Shown piece by piece: positions 25,895 to 35,065 of a stretch of DNA of 55,499 nt. The notes beneath the pieces are model-generated. The model saw only the letters and a list, made by a program, of their open reading frames with translations, ran no database searches and had not been told where the DNA came from. The stretch covers positions 1 to 55,499 of the forward strand of contig JAIOIH010000039.1 of assembly GCA_019912395.1 (NCBI GenBank), given 5' to 3'. The stretch is from Flavobacteriales bacterium (lineage in GTDB: Bacteria; Bacteroidota; Bacteroidia; Flavobacteriales_F; PHOS-HE28). The position numbers and the translations under genes are program-made. Positions within the stretch are counted from its first letter, which is position 1. The number at the start of each line of letters is the position of its first letter.

Positions 25895-28429
25895 CTACCG
25901 CACCCCGGCCTGCTCCTGACCCAACAACTCATCCAGCGCCGCCTCGGTAGGGACGAGCACCTTTCGCGCCTTGGAGCCTTCGAAACCGCCGAGGATGCCT
26001 GCGGCCTCCAACTGGTCCACGATACGGCCCGCGCGGTTGTAACCGAGTTTCAGCTTGCGCTGGATCAAGCTGGTGCTGCCTTGCTGCGTTTGCACCACCA
26101 CGCGGGCAGCATCCTCGAACATGCTGTCGCGCTCGCCGTCGTCAACACCACCGCTTTCGCCTTCCTCGGTGGGGACTTCCGGCAGGATCAAGGCATCGGG
26201 ATAGCCGCGCTGGTTGCCGATGAAGGCCGTGATGGCCTCCACTTCCGGGGTGTCCACGAAGGCGCATTGGATGCGGATCAGGTCGTTGCCGGTGCTCAGC
26301 AGCATGTCGCCGCGACCGATCAGCTGGTCGGCTCCGCCGCTGTCCAGGATGGTGCGGCTGTCGATCTTGCTGGTGACGCGGAAGGCGATGCGCGCCGGGA
26401 AGTTGGCCTTGATGGTGCCGGTGATGATGTTGACGCTGGGGCGCTGGGTTGCGATGATCAGGTGGATGCCAATGGCGCGGGCCAGCTGGGCCAGGCGGGC
26501 GATCGGTGTTTCCACTTCGCGACCTGCGGTCATGATCAGGTCCGCGAACTCATCCACCACCAGCACGATGTACGGGAGGAAGCGGTGGCCGTTCTCCGGG
26601 TTCAGGCGACGGCTGATGAACTTGGCGTTGTACTCCTTGATGTTGCGCACCTCGGCATCCTTGAGCAGCTCGTAGCGCTCGTCCATCTCGATGCACAGGC
26701 TGTTCAGCGTGGCCACTACCTTTTTGGTATCGGTGATGATGGCTTCACCCTCGCCCGGTAGCTTGGCCAGGAAGTGCCGCTCGATCTTGTTGAAGAGGGT
26801 GAGCTCCACCTTCTTCGGGTCCACCAGCACGAACTTGATCTGACTGGGGTGTTTTTTGTACAGCAGGCTCACCAGGATCGCGTTCAGGCCCACGGATTTC
26901 CCTTGGCCTGTGGCACCCGCCATCAGCAGGTGCGGCATCCGGGCCAAGTCGGTCACGAAGGTTTCGTTGCTGATGGTCTTGCCCAGCACGATGGGCAGAT
27001 CATACTTGCTGTTCTGGAATTTCTCGCTGGCCACCACGGCGCGCATGCTCACGATCTGGGGATTGCTGTTGGGCACTTCGATGCCGATGGTGCCCTTGCC
27101 GGGGATGGGCGCGATGATGCGGATGCCCAAGGCGGCCAAGCTCAGGGCGATGTCGTCCTCCAGGTTCTTGATCTTGCTGATGCGCACCCCGGCCTGCGGC
27201 ACGATCTCGTACAACGTGACCGTAGGCCCGATCGTGGCCTTGATCTTCTCGATCCCGATGTTGTAGTTGTTGAGCGTGGTGACGATCTTGTTCTTGTTCT
27301 CCTCCAGCTCCTCCTTCGTCACGGTAAGTTCCCCGGTACTGTGCTCTTCCAACAGGTCGAGGGTGGGGGGGATGTAGCTGCTGAGGTCCAAGGTGGGGTC
27401 GTACTCACCGAACTCCTTCAGCTTGGTCTCGATCTCCGCCTCGCTCAACGCTTCTTCCTGCACTGCGGCCTCCACGCTAAAGCCGTTCACTTCCTCGCTT
27501 ATGCCGCTCAGGTCGCTGGCCACGGGAGTCGGATCCAGTTCCATGGATTCTTCCTCCGGGGCCTCCTGCTCTTCCGCGTTTTCTTCCGCCACGGGCTCCT
27601 CCTCGAGCTCCAGCTCCGCGATCGGCACCATCGGTTCCTCCTTCTCCAAGCCTGAATCCTCCCACGCTTCCTCCTTTATCCGGTTCACGCGCTCCGCAGC
27701 ACCTTCATCCTGTATGGATCCCTCATCTTCACCCTCCAGCACGCGTTTTCGCTCGAAGAGGGTGGTGATCCAGGAGAACGACGGGTTGAAGGTGTAGACG
27801 AAAAAGGCCGTTGCCAGGAACACGATCGCCGCCCCGGCACCGAAGGAGCCCAGCCACGAGGTGAGGTGGTTGTTGATGGCATAGCCGATGCCACCACCCA
27901 TGATCTGCCATCCGCCTTTCGGGAAGATGAAGCCTAGCAACGCGGGGACCCAGAAGAGCGCCATCACGCTCCAGCGCAAGGTCTTGCCCGCAGGTAGCAG
28001 CCAGGTGCGCAAGGTGATCCGCACCCCGGCCAAAAAGGCCCACAGCACAAAGATGAACGCCGCTACACCGAACCAGATGAAAATGAAGCGATGGCTCAGC
28101 AGGGCACCGAACTTTCCCAGCCAGTTCTCCACCCGCACGTCCGGCTGGAAGACCTCTACCCACGAGCGGCTCATGAGGTCCTGATCCATCCGCCAGGTGA
28201 ACAGGTAACTGGTGAAGGCGACCAGCATGTAGAACGAGGCCAGGACCAGGAACAAGCCCGAAACCTTGTGTACGCGCTCATCCCGGAGAAAGGCACCTGC
28301 GCGGGCCCAGCGACCGGCCCCGGAGGATGACTTCCCCCGCTTGCTCTTTTTGGACGCTGCGCGCTGCACCGGCCGATCGTCGTCGGCGGCGGCCTGCTCG
28401 CGCAATTTGTTCTTTCGTTCGTTGGCCAA
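25895..28429 (-). CDS. ftsK: DNA translocase FtsK
   Basis: 844 residues from TTG 28429; no ATG precedes the hydrophobic part. N-terminal membrane domain with four spans (about 53-245), an acidic linker very rich in Glu (about 260-370), then the RecA-like motor with Walker A GATGQGKS and Walker B VLVVDEFADL. The C-terminal gamma winged helix (IQRKLKLGYNRAGRIVDQLE) reads KOPS-type DNA signals. It pumps chromosome ends through the septum for dimer resolution. Monocistronic, with an exact TAnnTTTG box 40 nt upstream. Confidence 0.95.
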   Translation of the reverse strand: MANERKNKLREQAAADDDRPVQRAASKKSKRGKSSSGAGRWARAGAFLRDERVHKVSGLFLVLASFYMLVAFTSYLFTWRMDQDLMSRSWVEVFQPDVRVENWLGKFGALLSHRFIFIWFGVAAFIFVLWAFLAGVRITLRTWLLPAGKTLRWSVMALFWVPALLGFIFPKGGWQIMGGGIGYAINNHLTSWLGSFGAGAAIVFLATAFFVYTFNPSFSWITTLFERKRVLEGEDEGSIQDEGAAERVNRIKEEAWEDSGLEKEEPMVPIAELELEEEPVAEENAEEQEAPEEESMELDPTPVASDLSGISEEVNGFSVEAAVQEEALSEAEIETKLKEFGEYDPTLDLSSYIPPTLDLLEEHSTGELTVTKEELEENKNKIVTTLNNYNIGIEKIKATIGPTVTLYEIVPQAGVRISKIKNLEDDIALSLAALGIRIIAPIPGKGTIGIEVPNSNPQIVSMRAVVASEKFQNSKYDLPIVLGKTISNETFVTDLARMPHLLMAGATGQGKSVGLNAILVSLLYKKHPSQIKFVLVDPKKVELTLFNKIERHFLAKLPGEGEAIITDTKKVVATLNSLCIEMDERYELLKDAEVRNIKEYNAKFISRRLNPENGHRFLPYIVLVVDEFADLIMTAGREVETPIARLAQLARAIGIHLIIATQRPSVNIITGTIKANFPARIAFRVTSKIDSRTILDSGGADQLIGRGDMLLSTGNDLIRIQCAFVDTPEVEAITAFIGNQRGYPDALILPEVPTEEGESGGVDDGERDSMFEDAARVVVQTQQGSTSLIQRKLKLGYNRAGRIVDQLEAAGILGGFEGSKARKVLVPTEAALDELLGQEQAGVR

Positions 28430-28468
28430 GGGGAAGGAGGGATGGGACCGCGATCAGAGCGGTCGAAG

Positions 28469-28476
28469 CAAAACTA
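28469..28476 (-). promoter_or_regulatory. -7 box upstream of ftsK
   Basis: Minus strand TAGTTTTG, an exact TAnnTTTG match 39 nt before the TTG start. No TTG was found at the expected -33 spacing. The box supports the short N-terminus chosen for FtsK. Confidence 0.5.
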
Positions 28477-28602
28477 TTGGTGCTGCGAAGTGGAACGCCC
28501 CTTGGGCACTGCCTATTATCAACAACCTGATGTGACAGGTGTGCGACCGAACGTTCCACCACCGGCAAGGGCCGCTCCACTTCGCCGGGCCAACGGTGAG
28601 GC

Positions 28603-29313
28603 CTATTGGCTGAAAGTGCCCAGGACCTCGTCCAACTGTTGGTAGAGCACTTCGGGGCTAACCTTCTGATGGTCAGCGCGCATGGCGAACTTGCTCTGGT
28701 CCACCGGACCCATCTTCACGGCCGTGGCCTCCATCCGCATCCGGATGTTGTGCTGTACCATTTCATACCGCATCAGCACGCCCGGTATTTCACTGAACGG
28801 ACCGTACCAGTTGGGGGTGTCCATTTGGATACCTTCCGTGTACCAGACCTCAACCTCCGGCACATCGATGCCTTCATAGATCAAATACGCCTGTTTGCAA
28901 GGAAGGCCGGCGATGGTATCCCGTGCCAAGGTCTGGATCACCGCGAAGGTCGGAGGGGTCTTGTTCAGGGTGATCAGGTCGCGCCTGCGCAGCTCGGCCA
29001 CCAGGTTCTTGCCCATGATGCTCATGTGGTAGTTCAGCACTTGGGCCGAGGTGTTCACCACCATGCTGGTGCGGAAGATGCCCATGCCGGCGCTGAGGTC
29101 CAGCGATTGATGCTCCCGGTTGAAGCTCAGTACGGTCTTCTCCGGCAACATGTCCGACATCAGGCCGTCGGGGTCCATGTCCGGGAAGGTCATCGTGTAT
29201 TCGATCACCCCTTCACTGCCTCCTCCGCCAAGAAGGGAATGGCCGCAGCCACCCCCCAGTAGAAGTATGCTGCTGCCCAAGACGATGGTGGTGATGAAGG
29301 TGTGGTGGCGCAT
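28603..29313 (-). CDS. Secreted or lipoprotein-like protein of unknown function
   Basis: 236 residues from ATG 29313 (MRHHTFITTIVLGSSILLLG); the upstream frame overlaps the M23 gene and is rejected. A hydrophobic leader ends at a Cys (Cys23) in LGGGC, lipoprotein-like but without a strict lipobox. The rest (VIEYTMTFPDMDPDG, LIYEGIDVPEVEVWYTEGI, PWYGPFSEIPGVL-like region) resembles DUF4412/GLPGLI-type secreted beta-rich proteins of Bacteroidota; that match is by eye and tentative. It follows the M23 peptidase gene on the same strand. Confidence 0.6.
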   Translation of the reverse strand: MRHHTFITTIVLGSSILLLGGGCGHSLLGGGGSEGVIEYTMTFPDMDPDGLMSDMLPEKTVLSFNREHQSLDLSAGMGIFRTSMVVNTSAQVLNYHMSIMGKNLVAELRRRDLITLNKTPPTFAVIQTLARDTIAGLPCKQAYLIYEGIDVPEVEVWYTEGIQMDTPNWYGPFSEIPGVLMRYEMVQHNIRMRMEATAVKMGPVDQSKFAMRADHQKVSPEVLYQQLDEVLGTFSQ

Positions 29314-29374
29314 CTTGCTGTTCCGGCGGCGTGGTACGCAGAACCGGCGAAAATCGTTGCATTCGTGCTTGTTC

Positions 29375-31096
29375 CTATCGGGTGAATTGGCGGGTGATGC
29401 GGCTGCGGTTTCCCCGCTCATCGCTCACCTCCAGCTCAAATTCATGGGTTCCGGGAATATCGGTGAATTTGTCAAAGGTGTGTTCCAGCGTATTGGTCCT
29501 GGGCTCGTATTCCATCAGTATCCACTGGCCGTCGATCTTGGCCACCCACTGGTCCATGCCGGAGAGGTTGTCATTGACGCGTACCTGGAAGCTGCGTCGG
29601 CCTTTCATGTCCGCCTGCAGGCCGATCAGGCTCAGTACCGGTGGCACCGTGTCGATCATGACGGTGAATTGACCGAGGGTCCGCACGCTGGCCGTGACCT
29701 TCCCCGCCGCGTAACTTCCCCCTTCGGCGACGGGCCGACCGTTCACCCTGCGCACGATCAACAACTTGGAGGCCTGTGCTGCGGGATGGTCGCCGCTCAC
29801 ATCAATGCTCAGCTCGCCCGCTGTCTGCAACGGGGTCAGCGGGTCCTGTATGGTGAAGAGGGGTGAGAGGGCTTGTGCAGGGGCGGGCGAAACGGATGTC
29901 CGGAGGTAGGTATCCTCGTACAACGCGTTGGTTGGCAGGTCGAAACGCATCCCCGGTTCCATGATCGCGTTCGGGCGGTCGTAGGGGTAGAGCCGTCCCT
30001 CATTTCCTGCCCTCGGCCATGTCGCTGCTTCGTCCCGGGTGGCGCCTTGCAGGACGAACGTGAGCATCGAGCGGTTCCCCGAGCCGTCCGTGGCGATCAC
30101 CTGCACCGCATGGTCCTTGCCCGGTTCCACCGTGATCCGGCCTGTGGTGTTTCCATCGCCATACACGTCCAACCGGTTGTTCGGCAGCTTGAAACACCTG
30201 TTGTAGTGCATGTTCTTGTCCTTGAACAGGCCGAAGTCCATGTAGGCGTTCGCATATCGCTGCACGCCGAAGTCCACTTCGTTGAGCCTGATGTCGCACA
30301 CGGTCCGGCCGTCCACGCTTACGCTGAGTGAGCGTATTCCGCAGGTGTTGCTGCTGTTGCTGTACCGGTCCGTCACGTTCACGGCCAAGCCGATGGTGCC
30401 CCATGCCGCAACCTTGGTCCCCGGCTTCAGCATATAGGTGGAATCGTTCAGCCCGGTGACCACGAAGCCCACTGCGCCAGCGGGATAGGGGCTGATGCGG
30501 GAGGCGGTGTCCAGGGGGTAGGCCCGGATGCCGGTAATGGTGGGCGGAACCCGGTCCAGGGTCTTTACGCCGTAGGCCTCGGGGTCCAGCGCATGCTGGT
30601 CCGCGGTGCGGCGTACTTCGTAGTGCAAGTGGGGGGCGGTGGACCCTCCGGTATTTCCGCTGAAAGCGATGACCTCGCCTTTCGCCACGGGCAATTCGCC
30701 CCTCTTGAAGTACTTGTCGATGCTGAAGTTCCGTGTGGCGTACTGCAGGTCCAACAGGGTAGTGGCCAACCTTCCGTTGAGGCGGTCCAAGTGCCCGTAC
30801 ACGGTGGTGTAGCCCGAAGGGTGGTCCACATACACCGCCTTGCCATAGCCCCACGGGCTGATCTTGATGCGGCTCACCCAGCCTTCACCCGCTGCTTTCA
30901 CGGGTTGGCCGATGCGCCCATTTGTTTTCAGGTCCAGGCCGGAGTGGAAATGGTTGGTGCGCAGCTCCATGAAGTTGCCCGCCACCTCCACCGGAAGGTC
31001 CATCGGGTGCTGAAGGTCCGGCGTGGACACTTGGCCGTAGCTGCTCATTGCTACGAGTGATAACGAGCTTATGGTCAACGATTTGAATGTGCTCAC
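29375..31096 (-). CDS. M23 family metallopeptidase
   Basis: 573 residues from GTG 31096; a stop lies four codons upstream, so this is the longest possible start. Signal peptide (STFKSLTISSLSLVAMSSYG). LytM/M23 catalytic domain at about 35-165 with HSGLD (His51 and Asp55, zinc ligands) and HLHYE (third ligand). A long C-terminal region of beta-sandwich domains of unknown class fills the rest. It probably cleaves peptidoglycan cross-bridges, or acts as a wall-binding scaffold; zinc ligands appear intact. It is divergent from the zapA operon. Confidence 0.88.
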   Translation of the reverse strand: MSTFKSLTISSLSLVAMSSYGQVSTPDLQHPMDLPVEVAGNFMELRTNHFHSGLDLKTNGRIGQPVKAAGEGWVSRIKISPWGYGKAVYVDHPSGYTTVYGHLDRLNGRLATTLLDLQYATRNFSIDKYFKRGELPVAKGEVIAFSGNTGGSTAPHLHYEVRRTADQHALDPEAYGVKTLDRVPPTITGIRAYPLDTASRISPYPAGAVGFVVTGLNDSTYMLKPGTKVAAWGTIGLAVNVTDRYSNSSNTCGIRSLSVSVDGRTVCDIRLNEVDFGVQRYANAYMDFGLFKDKNMHYNRCFKLPNNRLDVYGDGNTTGRITVEPGKDHAVQVIATDGSGNRSMLTFVLQGATRDEAATWPRAGNEGRLYPYDRPNAIMEPGMRFDLPTNALYEDTYLRTSVSPAPAQALSPLFTIQDPLTPLQTAGELSIDVSGDHPAAQASKLLIVRRVNGRPVAEGGSYAAGKVTASVRTLGQFTVMIDTVPPVLSLIGLQADMKGRRSFQVRVNDNLSGMDQWVAKIDGQWILMEYEPRTNTLEHTFDKFTDIPGTHEFELEVSDERGNRSRITRQFTR

Positions 31097-31268
31097 TTCT
31101 TCTTTTTATTGTGATCAGGAAAGGGGGCCTTGGTACGGTGGGTTACGGGTATGGATCCCTGAAGGGGTGCAAGCTACCGGACCATCGGTACCTGTTTCGC
31201 CGGGCCGCGAAAGGGTGATGAACAACGCGGCGTGCAAACAAACGGCGTGCTACAAGGCAAGTGCCCGC

Positions 31269-31276
31269 TATATTTG
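31269..31276 (+). promoter_or_regulatory. -7 box for the coiled-coil/zapA/rny operon
   Basis: TATATTTG, an exact TAnnTTTG match, 32 nt before the ATG at 31309. No -33 TTG at standard spacing. The 170 bp upstream of it (31097-31268) hold no other feature that I can support. Confidence 0.5.
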
Positions 31277-31308
31277 GCCTCGGACCATAACGGTCTTTTG
31301 TCCAGCGA

Positions 31309-31596
31309 ATGGAACGATTGCTTGAGCGGATAGGCGCGGCGCGCGCGCGGGTGCAGCAGTTGCACGCGGAGCGCGCACACGCGGCAGCGGCTTTGGAGGC
31401 CATGGAGGCCCGTGCCCGCGAGGGTAGCCGCGAGAGTGATGTGCTCAAGGCGCGGATCAAGGAACTGGAACAAGAGAACGAGGTTCTCCGAACCGCCAAG
31501 GCTGCCGCAGTGGGGCCCGATCGGGAAGGAACGAAGGAGAAGATCGACGAATTGGTGAACGAGATAGACCGATGCTTGGCCTTGCTGAACCCATGA
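31309..31596 (+). CDS. Small coiled-coil protein upstream of zapA
   Basis: 95 residues, almost entirely heptad-like helix (RIGAARARVQQLHAERAHAA, then IKELEQENEVLRTAKAA). Not a recognised named family by sequence. The position directly before zapA, with an ATGA overlap, and the size and coiled coil resemble ZapB-like division proteins, so a role with ZapA at the division ring is a reasonable guess. Start is supported by the TATATTTG box. Cytoplasmic. Confidence 0.7.
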   Translation: MERLLERIGAARARVQQLHAERAHAAAALEAMEARAREGSRESDVLKARIKELEQENEVLRTAKAAAVGPDREGTKEKIDELVNEIDRCLALLNP

Positions 31597-31898
31597 CCAA
31601 CACCGGAATTGACACCATGGAGGAAAGATCGATACGGATTGAATTGGCCGGACGGGCATACCCCCTCACCATCCACCCGGATGAGGAGGAGAATATCCGC
31701 ACGGCCGCCCAGGAGATCAATGAGAGCATCACCCGCCTGAAGGCGAGCTACCCGCTCACCGACAAGCAGGACCTTTTGGCCATGGCCGCATTGGAAGTCA
31801 CCACCCGTGCCCTCAATGTGGCCAAGCCCCAGCCTTCTTCATTGGAGAAGGACGCGCTGGACGAACTGGAACGATTGCTCAACGACCTCGACGGCTGA
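31593..31898 (+). CDS. zapA: Cell division protein ZapA
   Basis: 101 residues from ATG 31593, which overlaps the preceding stop as ATGA; the in-frame ATG 31617 (MEERSIRIELAGRAYPLTI) is a possible alternative. The ZapA signature is IELAGRAYPLTIHPDEEENI followed by AAQEINESI and a C-terminal helix. ZapA cross-links FtsZ filaments at midcell. It is part of the coiled-coil/zapA/rny transcript, a gene order widespread in Bacteroidota. Confidence 0.92.
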   Translation: MTNTGIDTMEERSIRIELAGRAYPLTIHPDEEENIRTAAQEINESITRLKASYPLTDKQDLLAMAALEVTTRALNVAKPQPSSLEKDALDELERLLNDLDG

Positions 31899-31963
31899 GA
31901 TCCCCGCCTTCGCTCCCCGGAGCACCCATGGTCCACTGAACCAAACAAAAAAAATCAGTGGAA

Positions 31964-33511
31964 ATGGAAATTGACATCGTTGCCATAGTGATCGGCGTAG
32001 TGGTGGGCGTTGCGGCAGGAGGCGGCATCGTGTACCTGCTGCTCAATAGCTTGATGAAGAAGCGCAGCACCGGCATTCTGCGAAAGGCAGAGGCCGAAGG
32101 CGAGGCCATCAAGAAGGAAAAGATCCTGCAGGCCAAGGAAAAGTTCCTCCAGATGAAGGAGGAGCATGAACGCGAGGCGCGGGAAAAGGACAAGCGCATC
32201 CAGCAGGGACTGGAGAAGCACAAGCACCGCGAACAGCAGCTCAGCCGCCAGCAACAGGAGCTGTCCCAGAAGGAGAAGGCGCTGGCATCCGCAAAACAGG
32301 ACCTCGATCAGCGCATGCAGGGCATCGAAGTGCGCCGGCAAGAGGTGGAGAAGGCCCACGAGAAGCAGGTGGCCCAACTGGAGCGGATCAGCGGACTGAA
32401 CGCCGAGGAGGCCAAGAAGCAGTTGGTGGACTCCCTGCGTGACGAGGCGCGCACCGGGGCCATGGCCTTGGTGAAGGACGTGGTGGAGGAGGCCAAGCTC
32501 ACTGCGAACAAGGAGGCCAAGCGCATCGTGATCCAGACCATCCAGCGCGTGGCCACCGAGCATGCCGTGGAGAACGCCGTAAGCACCTTCCACATCGAGA
32601 ACGACGAGTTCAAGGGCCGCATCATCGGTCGGGAAGGGAGGAATATCAGGGCACTGGAAGAAGCAACCGGCGTGGAGATCGTGGTGGATGACACCCCGGG
32701 AGCCATCATCCTCAGCTGTTTCGACCCGGTTCGCCGCGAAATGGCACGCCTGGCCCTGCACCAATTGGTGAAGGACGGCCGGATACACCCGGGCCGCATC
32801 GAGGAGATCGTGGCCAAGACCAAGAAGCACCTCGAGGAGGAGATCCTGGAGATCGGCAAGCGCACCTGCATCGACCTGGGCATTCACGGCCTGCACACCG
32901 AGCTGATCCGCATGGTGGGCCGCATGCGCTACCGCAGCAGCTATGGACAGAACCTGCTGCAGCACAGCCGGGAGACCGCCAATCTCTGCGCTACCATGGC
33001 CGCCGAGCTCGGCCTGAACGTGAAGGCAGCGAAGCGCGCGGGACTGCTGCACGATATCGGCAAGGTGCCCGAGGATGAACCCGAGCTGCCGCACGCCCTG
33101 CTCGGCATGAAGCTCGCCGAGAAGTACGGCGAAAAGCCCGATGTCTGCAATGCCATCGGAGCGCACCATGACGAGATCGAGATGACCAGTCTGCTCTCAC
33201 CCATCGTGCAGGCCTGCGACGCCATCAGCGGTGCCCGCCCCGGTGCCCGCCGCGAGGCCGTGGAGCAGTACATCAAGCGACTGAAGGACCTTGAAAGCAT
33301 CGCCATGAGCTATGACGGAGTGTCCAAGGCATACGCCATCCAGGCCGGGCGCGAACTCCGCGTAATGGTGGAGAGCGACCGCGTTACCGATGGGGAAGCC
33401 GACAGCATCAGCATGAGCATCGCCGACCGCATCCAGACCGAGATGACCTATCCCGGACAAGTGAAGATCGTGGTGATCCGTGAGAAACGCTCCATGGCCG
33501 TGGCCAAGTAA
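31964..33511 (+). CDS. rny: Ribonuclease Y
   Basis: 515 residues from ATG 31964; GTG 31958 is an alternative. One N-terminal transmembrane segment ([20 protein letters not shown]), a long coiled coil to about 200, a KH domain ([20 protein letters not shown], where the GxxG is intact) and an HD domain with the metal-binding HDIGK in [12 protein letters not shown]. It initiates mRNA decay at the membrane. The 65 bp before it hold no detectable RNA gene. Complete and typical in length. Confidence 0.96.
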   Translation: MEIDIVAIVIGVVVGVAAGGGIVYLLLNSLMKKRSTGILRKAEAEGEAIKKEKILQAKEKFLQMKEEHEREAREKDKRIQQGLEKHKHREQQLSRQQQELSQKEKALASAKQDLDQRMQGIEVRRQEVEKAHEKQVAQLERISGLNAEEAKKQLVDSLRDEARTGAMALVKDVVEEAKLTANKEAKRIVIQTIQRVATEHAVENAVSTFHIENDEFKGRIIGREGRNIRALEEATGVEIVVDDTPGAIILSCFDPVRREMARLALHQLVKDGRIHPGRIEEIVAKTKKHLEEEILEIGKRTCIDLGIHGLHTELIRMVGRMRYRSSYGQNLLQHSRETANLCATMAAELGLNVKAAKRAGLLHDIGKVPEDEPELPHALLGMKLAEKYGEKPDVCNAIGAHHDEIEMTSLLSPIVQACDAISGARPGARREAVEQYIKRLKDLESIAMSYDGVSKAYAIQAGRELRVMVESDRVTDGEADSISMSIADRIQTEMTYPGQVKIVVIREKRSMAVAK

Positions 33512-33515
33512 CGGG

Positions 33516-34496
33516 ATGCCCGGCAGGAAGCGCTCCACCATCCTGGTCACCGGCGGTGCGGGCTTTATCGGCTCCCACGTCTGCGATGCGCTGCTGGCGG
33601 AAGGCCATGTGGTGCGCTGCTTGGACAACCTCGCAACGGGCAGGGCGCGCAATATTGAGCATCTCAGCGGGGTGGAGGGCTTCTCCTTCATCAAGGGCGA
33701 TATCTGCGAGACCAAGGACCTGGATGCCGCCATGGAGGGTGCCGATGCCGTGGTCCACCTGGCCGCCTTGGGTAGTGTGCCGCGCTCCGTCGCGTTCCCC
33801 CTCGCTACCGAGGCCGCCAACCTCGGAGGCTTCCTCTATCTCCTGGAGGCTGCGCGCAAGCTGGGGGTGAAACGGATCGTATTTGCCAGCAGCAGCAGCG
33901 TGTACGGCGATAGCCCCGTACTGCCGAAAAAGGAGGGTCAGGAGGGCAATGCCCTGTCGCCATACGCCGTGACCAAGGCCATGGACGAGGCCTACGCGGG
34001 ACTCTACCATCGCCTGTTCGGAATTGAAGCCATCGGCCTGCGCTTCTTCAACATCTTCGGGGAGCGCCAAGACCCCGAAGGTGCCTACGCGGCGGCCATC
34101 CCCAAGTTCATCCGCGCCCTGCTGAGGAATGAGCCTCCCGTGGTGCATGGCGACGGACTCCAGACCCGGGACTTCACGTATGTGAGCAATGCCGTCCATG
34201 CCGTGCAACGAGCATTGGCCGCACCTTCCGCCTTGGCCGGAGAGGTGTACAACATCGCTTACGGCGATACCTGCGACCTGCTGGCGCTGTTGGAAAAACT
34301 GCAGCAGCGCCTGGCCCGCATCGATCCCCGCATGGGCGAGATCGATCCCGAACATGCACCGGCCCGGCCGGGTGATGTGCGCGCCTCCCATGCCGACATT
34401 TCCAAGGCCCGTGAACAACTGGGATATGCCCCGCGTTTCAGCGTGGACGAAGGATTGGACCGCGCCGTGCCCTGGTATGCGGAACATTGGCGTTGA
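33516..34496 (+). CDS. NAD-dependent epimerase/dehydratase (UDP-sugar 4-epimerase type)
   Basis: 326 residues from ATG 33516, 4 nt after rny. Extended SDR: NAD-binding TGGAGFIG at 12-19, HLAALGSVPRS near 81, active-site SSSSVYG at 124-131 and Tyr150-x3-Lys154 (SPYAVTK). Late motifs RDFTYVSNAV and RPGDVRASHADISKA are typical of UDP-GlcNAc/UDP-GalNAc or UDP-glucose 4-epimerases. Cytoplasmic sugar-nucleotide supply for surface polysaccharide; the exact sugar is not readable from sequence. Confidence 0.9.
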   Translation: MPGRKRSTILVTGGAGFIGSHVCDALLAEGHVVRCLDNLATGRARNIEHLSGVEGFSFIKGDICETKDLDAAMEGADAVVHLAALGSVPRSVAFPLATEAANLGGFLYLLEAARKLGVKRIVFASSSSVYGDSPVLPKKEGQEGNALSPYAVTKAMDEAYAGLYHRLFGIEAIGLRFFNIFGERQDPEGAYAAAIPKFIRALLRNEPPVVHGDGLQTRDFTYVSNAVHAVQRALAAPSALAGEVYNIAYGDTCDLLALLEKLQQRLARIDPRMGEIDPEHAPARPGDVRASHADISKAREQLGYAPRFSVDEGLDRAVPWYAEHWR

Positions 34497-34510
34497 AACA
34501 AACACTGAGG

Positions 34511-34873
34511 ATGGAAAAGAGAACATTGGTAATGGGGGCCAGCACCAAGGAGGAGCGCTACTCCAACATGGCCATTCGCAGTTTGCGCCAGCACGGGCAA
34601 CCCGTGGTGGCGGTGGGCTTGCGTGAAGGCCGGGTCAGCGATGTCCCCATCGTGAAGGCCATTCCGGACGGGACCGATTTCGATACGGTGACCATGTACC
34701 TCAATACCCATAACCAGGAGCCCTGGCAGCAGGCCCTGCTGGCACTGAAGCCCAAGCGCATCATCTTCAACCCCGGCGCGGAAAACCGGGAATTCGCCAA
34801 GCAGGCCGAGGCGGTCGGCATCGAGACGGTGGAGGCTTGCACCCTGGTGATGCTGAACACCGGGCAGTTCTAA
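34511..34873 (+). CDS. CoA-binding domain protein
   Basis: 120 residues from ATG 34511 (MEKRTLVMGASTKEERYSNM). Rossmann-like CoA-binding fold: VMGASTKEERYSNMAI at the N-terminus, VAVGLREGRVSDVPIV, then IIFNPGAENREFAKQA and an EACTLVMLNTGQF end. Small stand-alone members of this family are common in Bacteroidota and have no assigned reaction. It is 14 nt after the epimerase gene, likely co-transcribed, with no evident functional link. Confidence 0.85.
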   Translation: MEKRTLVMGASTKEERYSNMAIRSLRQHGQPVVAVGLREGRVSDVPIVKAIPDGTDFDTVTMYLNTHNQEPWQQALLALKPKRIIFNPGAENREFAKQAEAVGIETVEACTLVMLNTGQF

Positions 34874-34901
34874 GGGGGAGAGATCCGTGGATCCGGCTGC
34901 T

Positions 34902-34925
34902 GAGACGCAGAGGCGCAGAGATGAA
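34902..34925. repeat. Octamer array, reverse-orientation CTCTGCGn family
   Basis: Three 8-base units: GAGACGCA, GAGGCGCA and GAGATGAA. An oppositely oriented array (CTCAGCGC, CTCCGCGT) lies at 35050-35065 next to the stop of the aminotransferase gene, so the 190-bp gap has inverted repeat-like ends. Confidence 0.7.
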
Positions 34926-35049
34926 ATGGGAGTTGGCGGCGGAGCATGTCCTGCTCGGCAGCCATGGGTGCCCGATCGTTGAGCATTGAGGTCCGAGCTT
35001 CCGTGTTTTTGGCTCGAAAACGCAAGCATTTACTGAGGCGGCCGCTTTT

Positions 35050-35065
35050 CTCAGCGCCTCCGCGT
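35050..35065. repeat. Octamer units at the end of the aminotransferase gene
   Basis: CTCAGCGC and CTCCGCGT, two 8-base units directly abutting the TAG stop of the leftward aminotransferase gene (35068-35066). Confidence 0.65.

Noticed and set aside
31899-31963. 6S-type RNA between zapA and rny
   Set aside because: Only 65 bp are free, with no long hairpin; too short for the known Bacteroidota 6S RNA.
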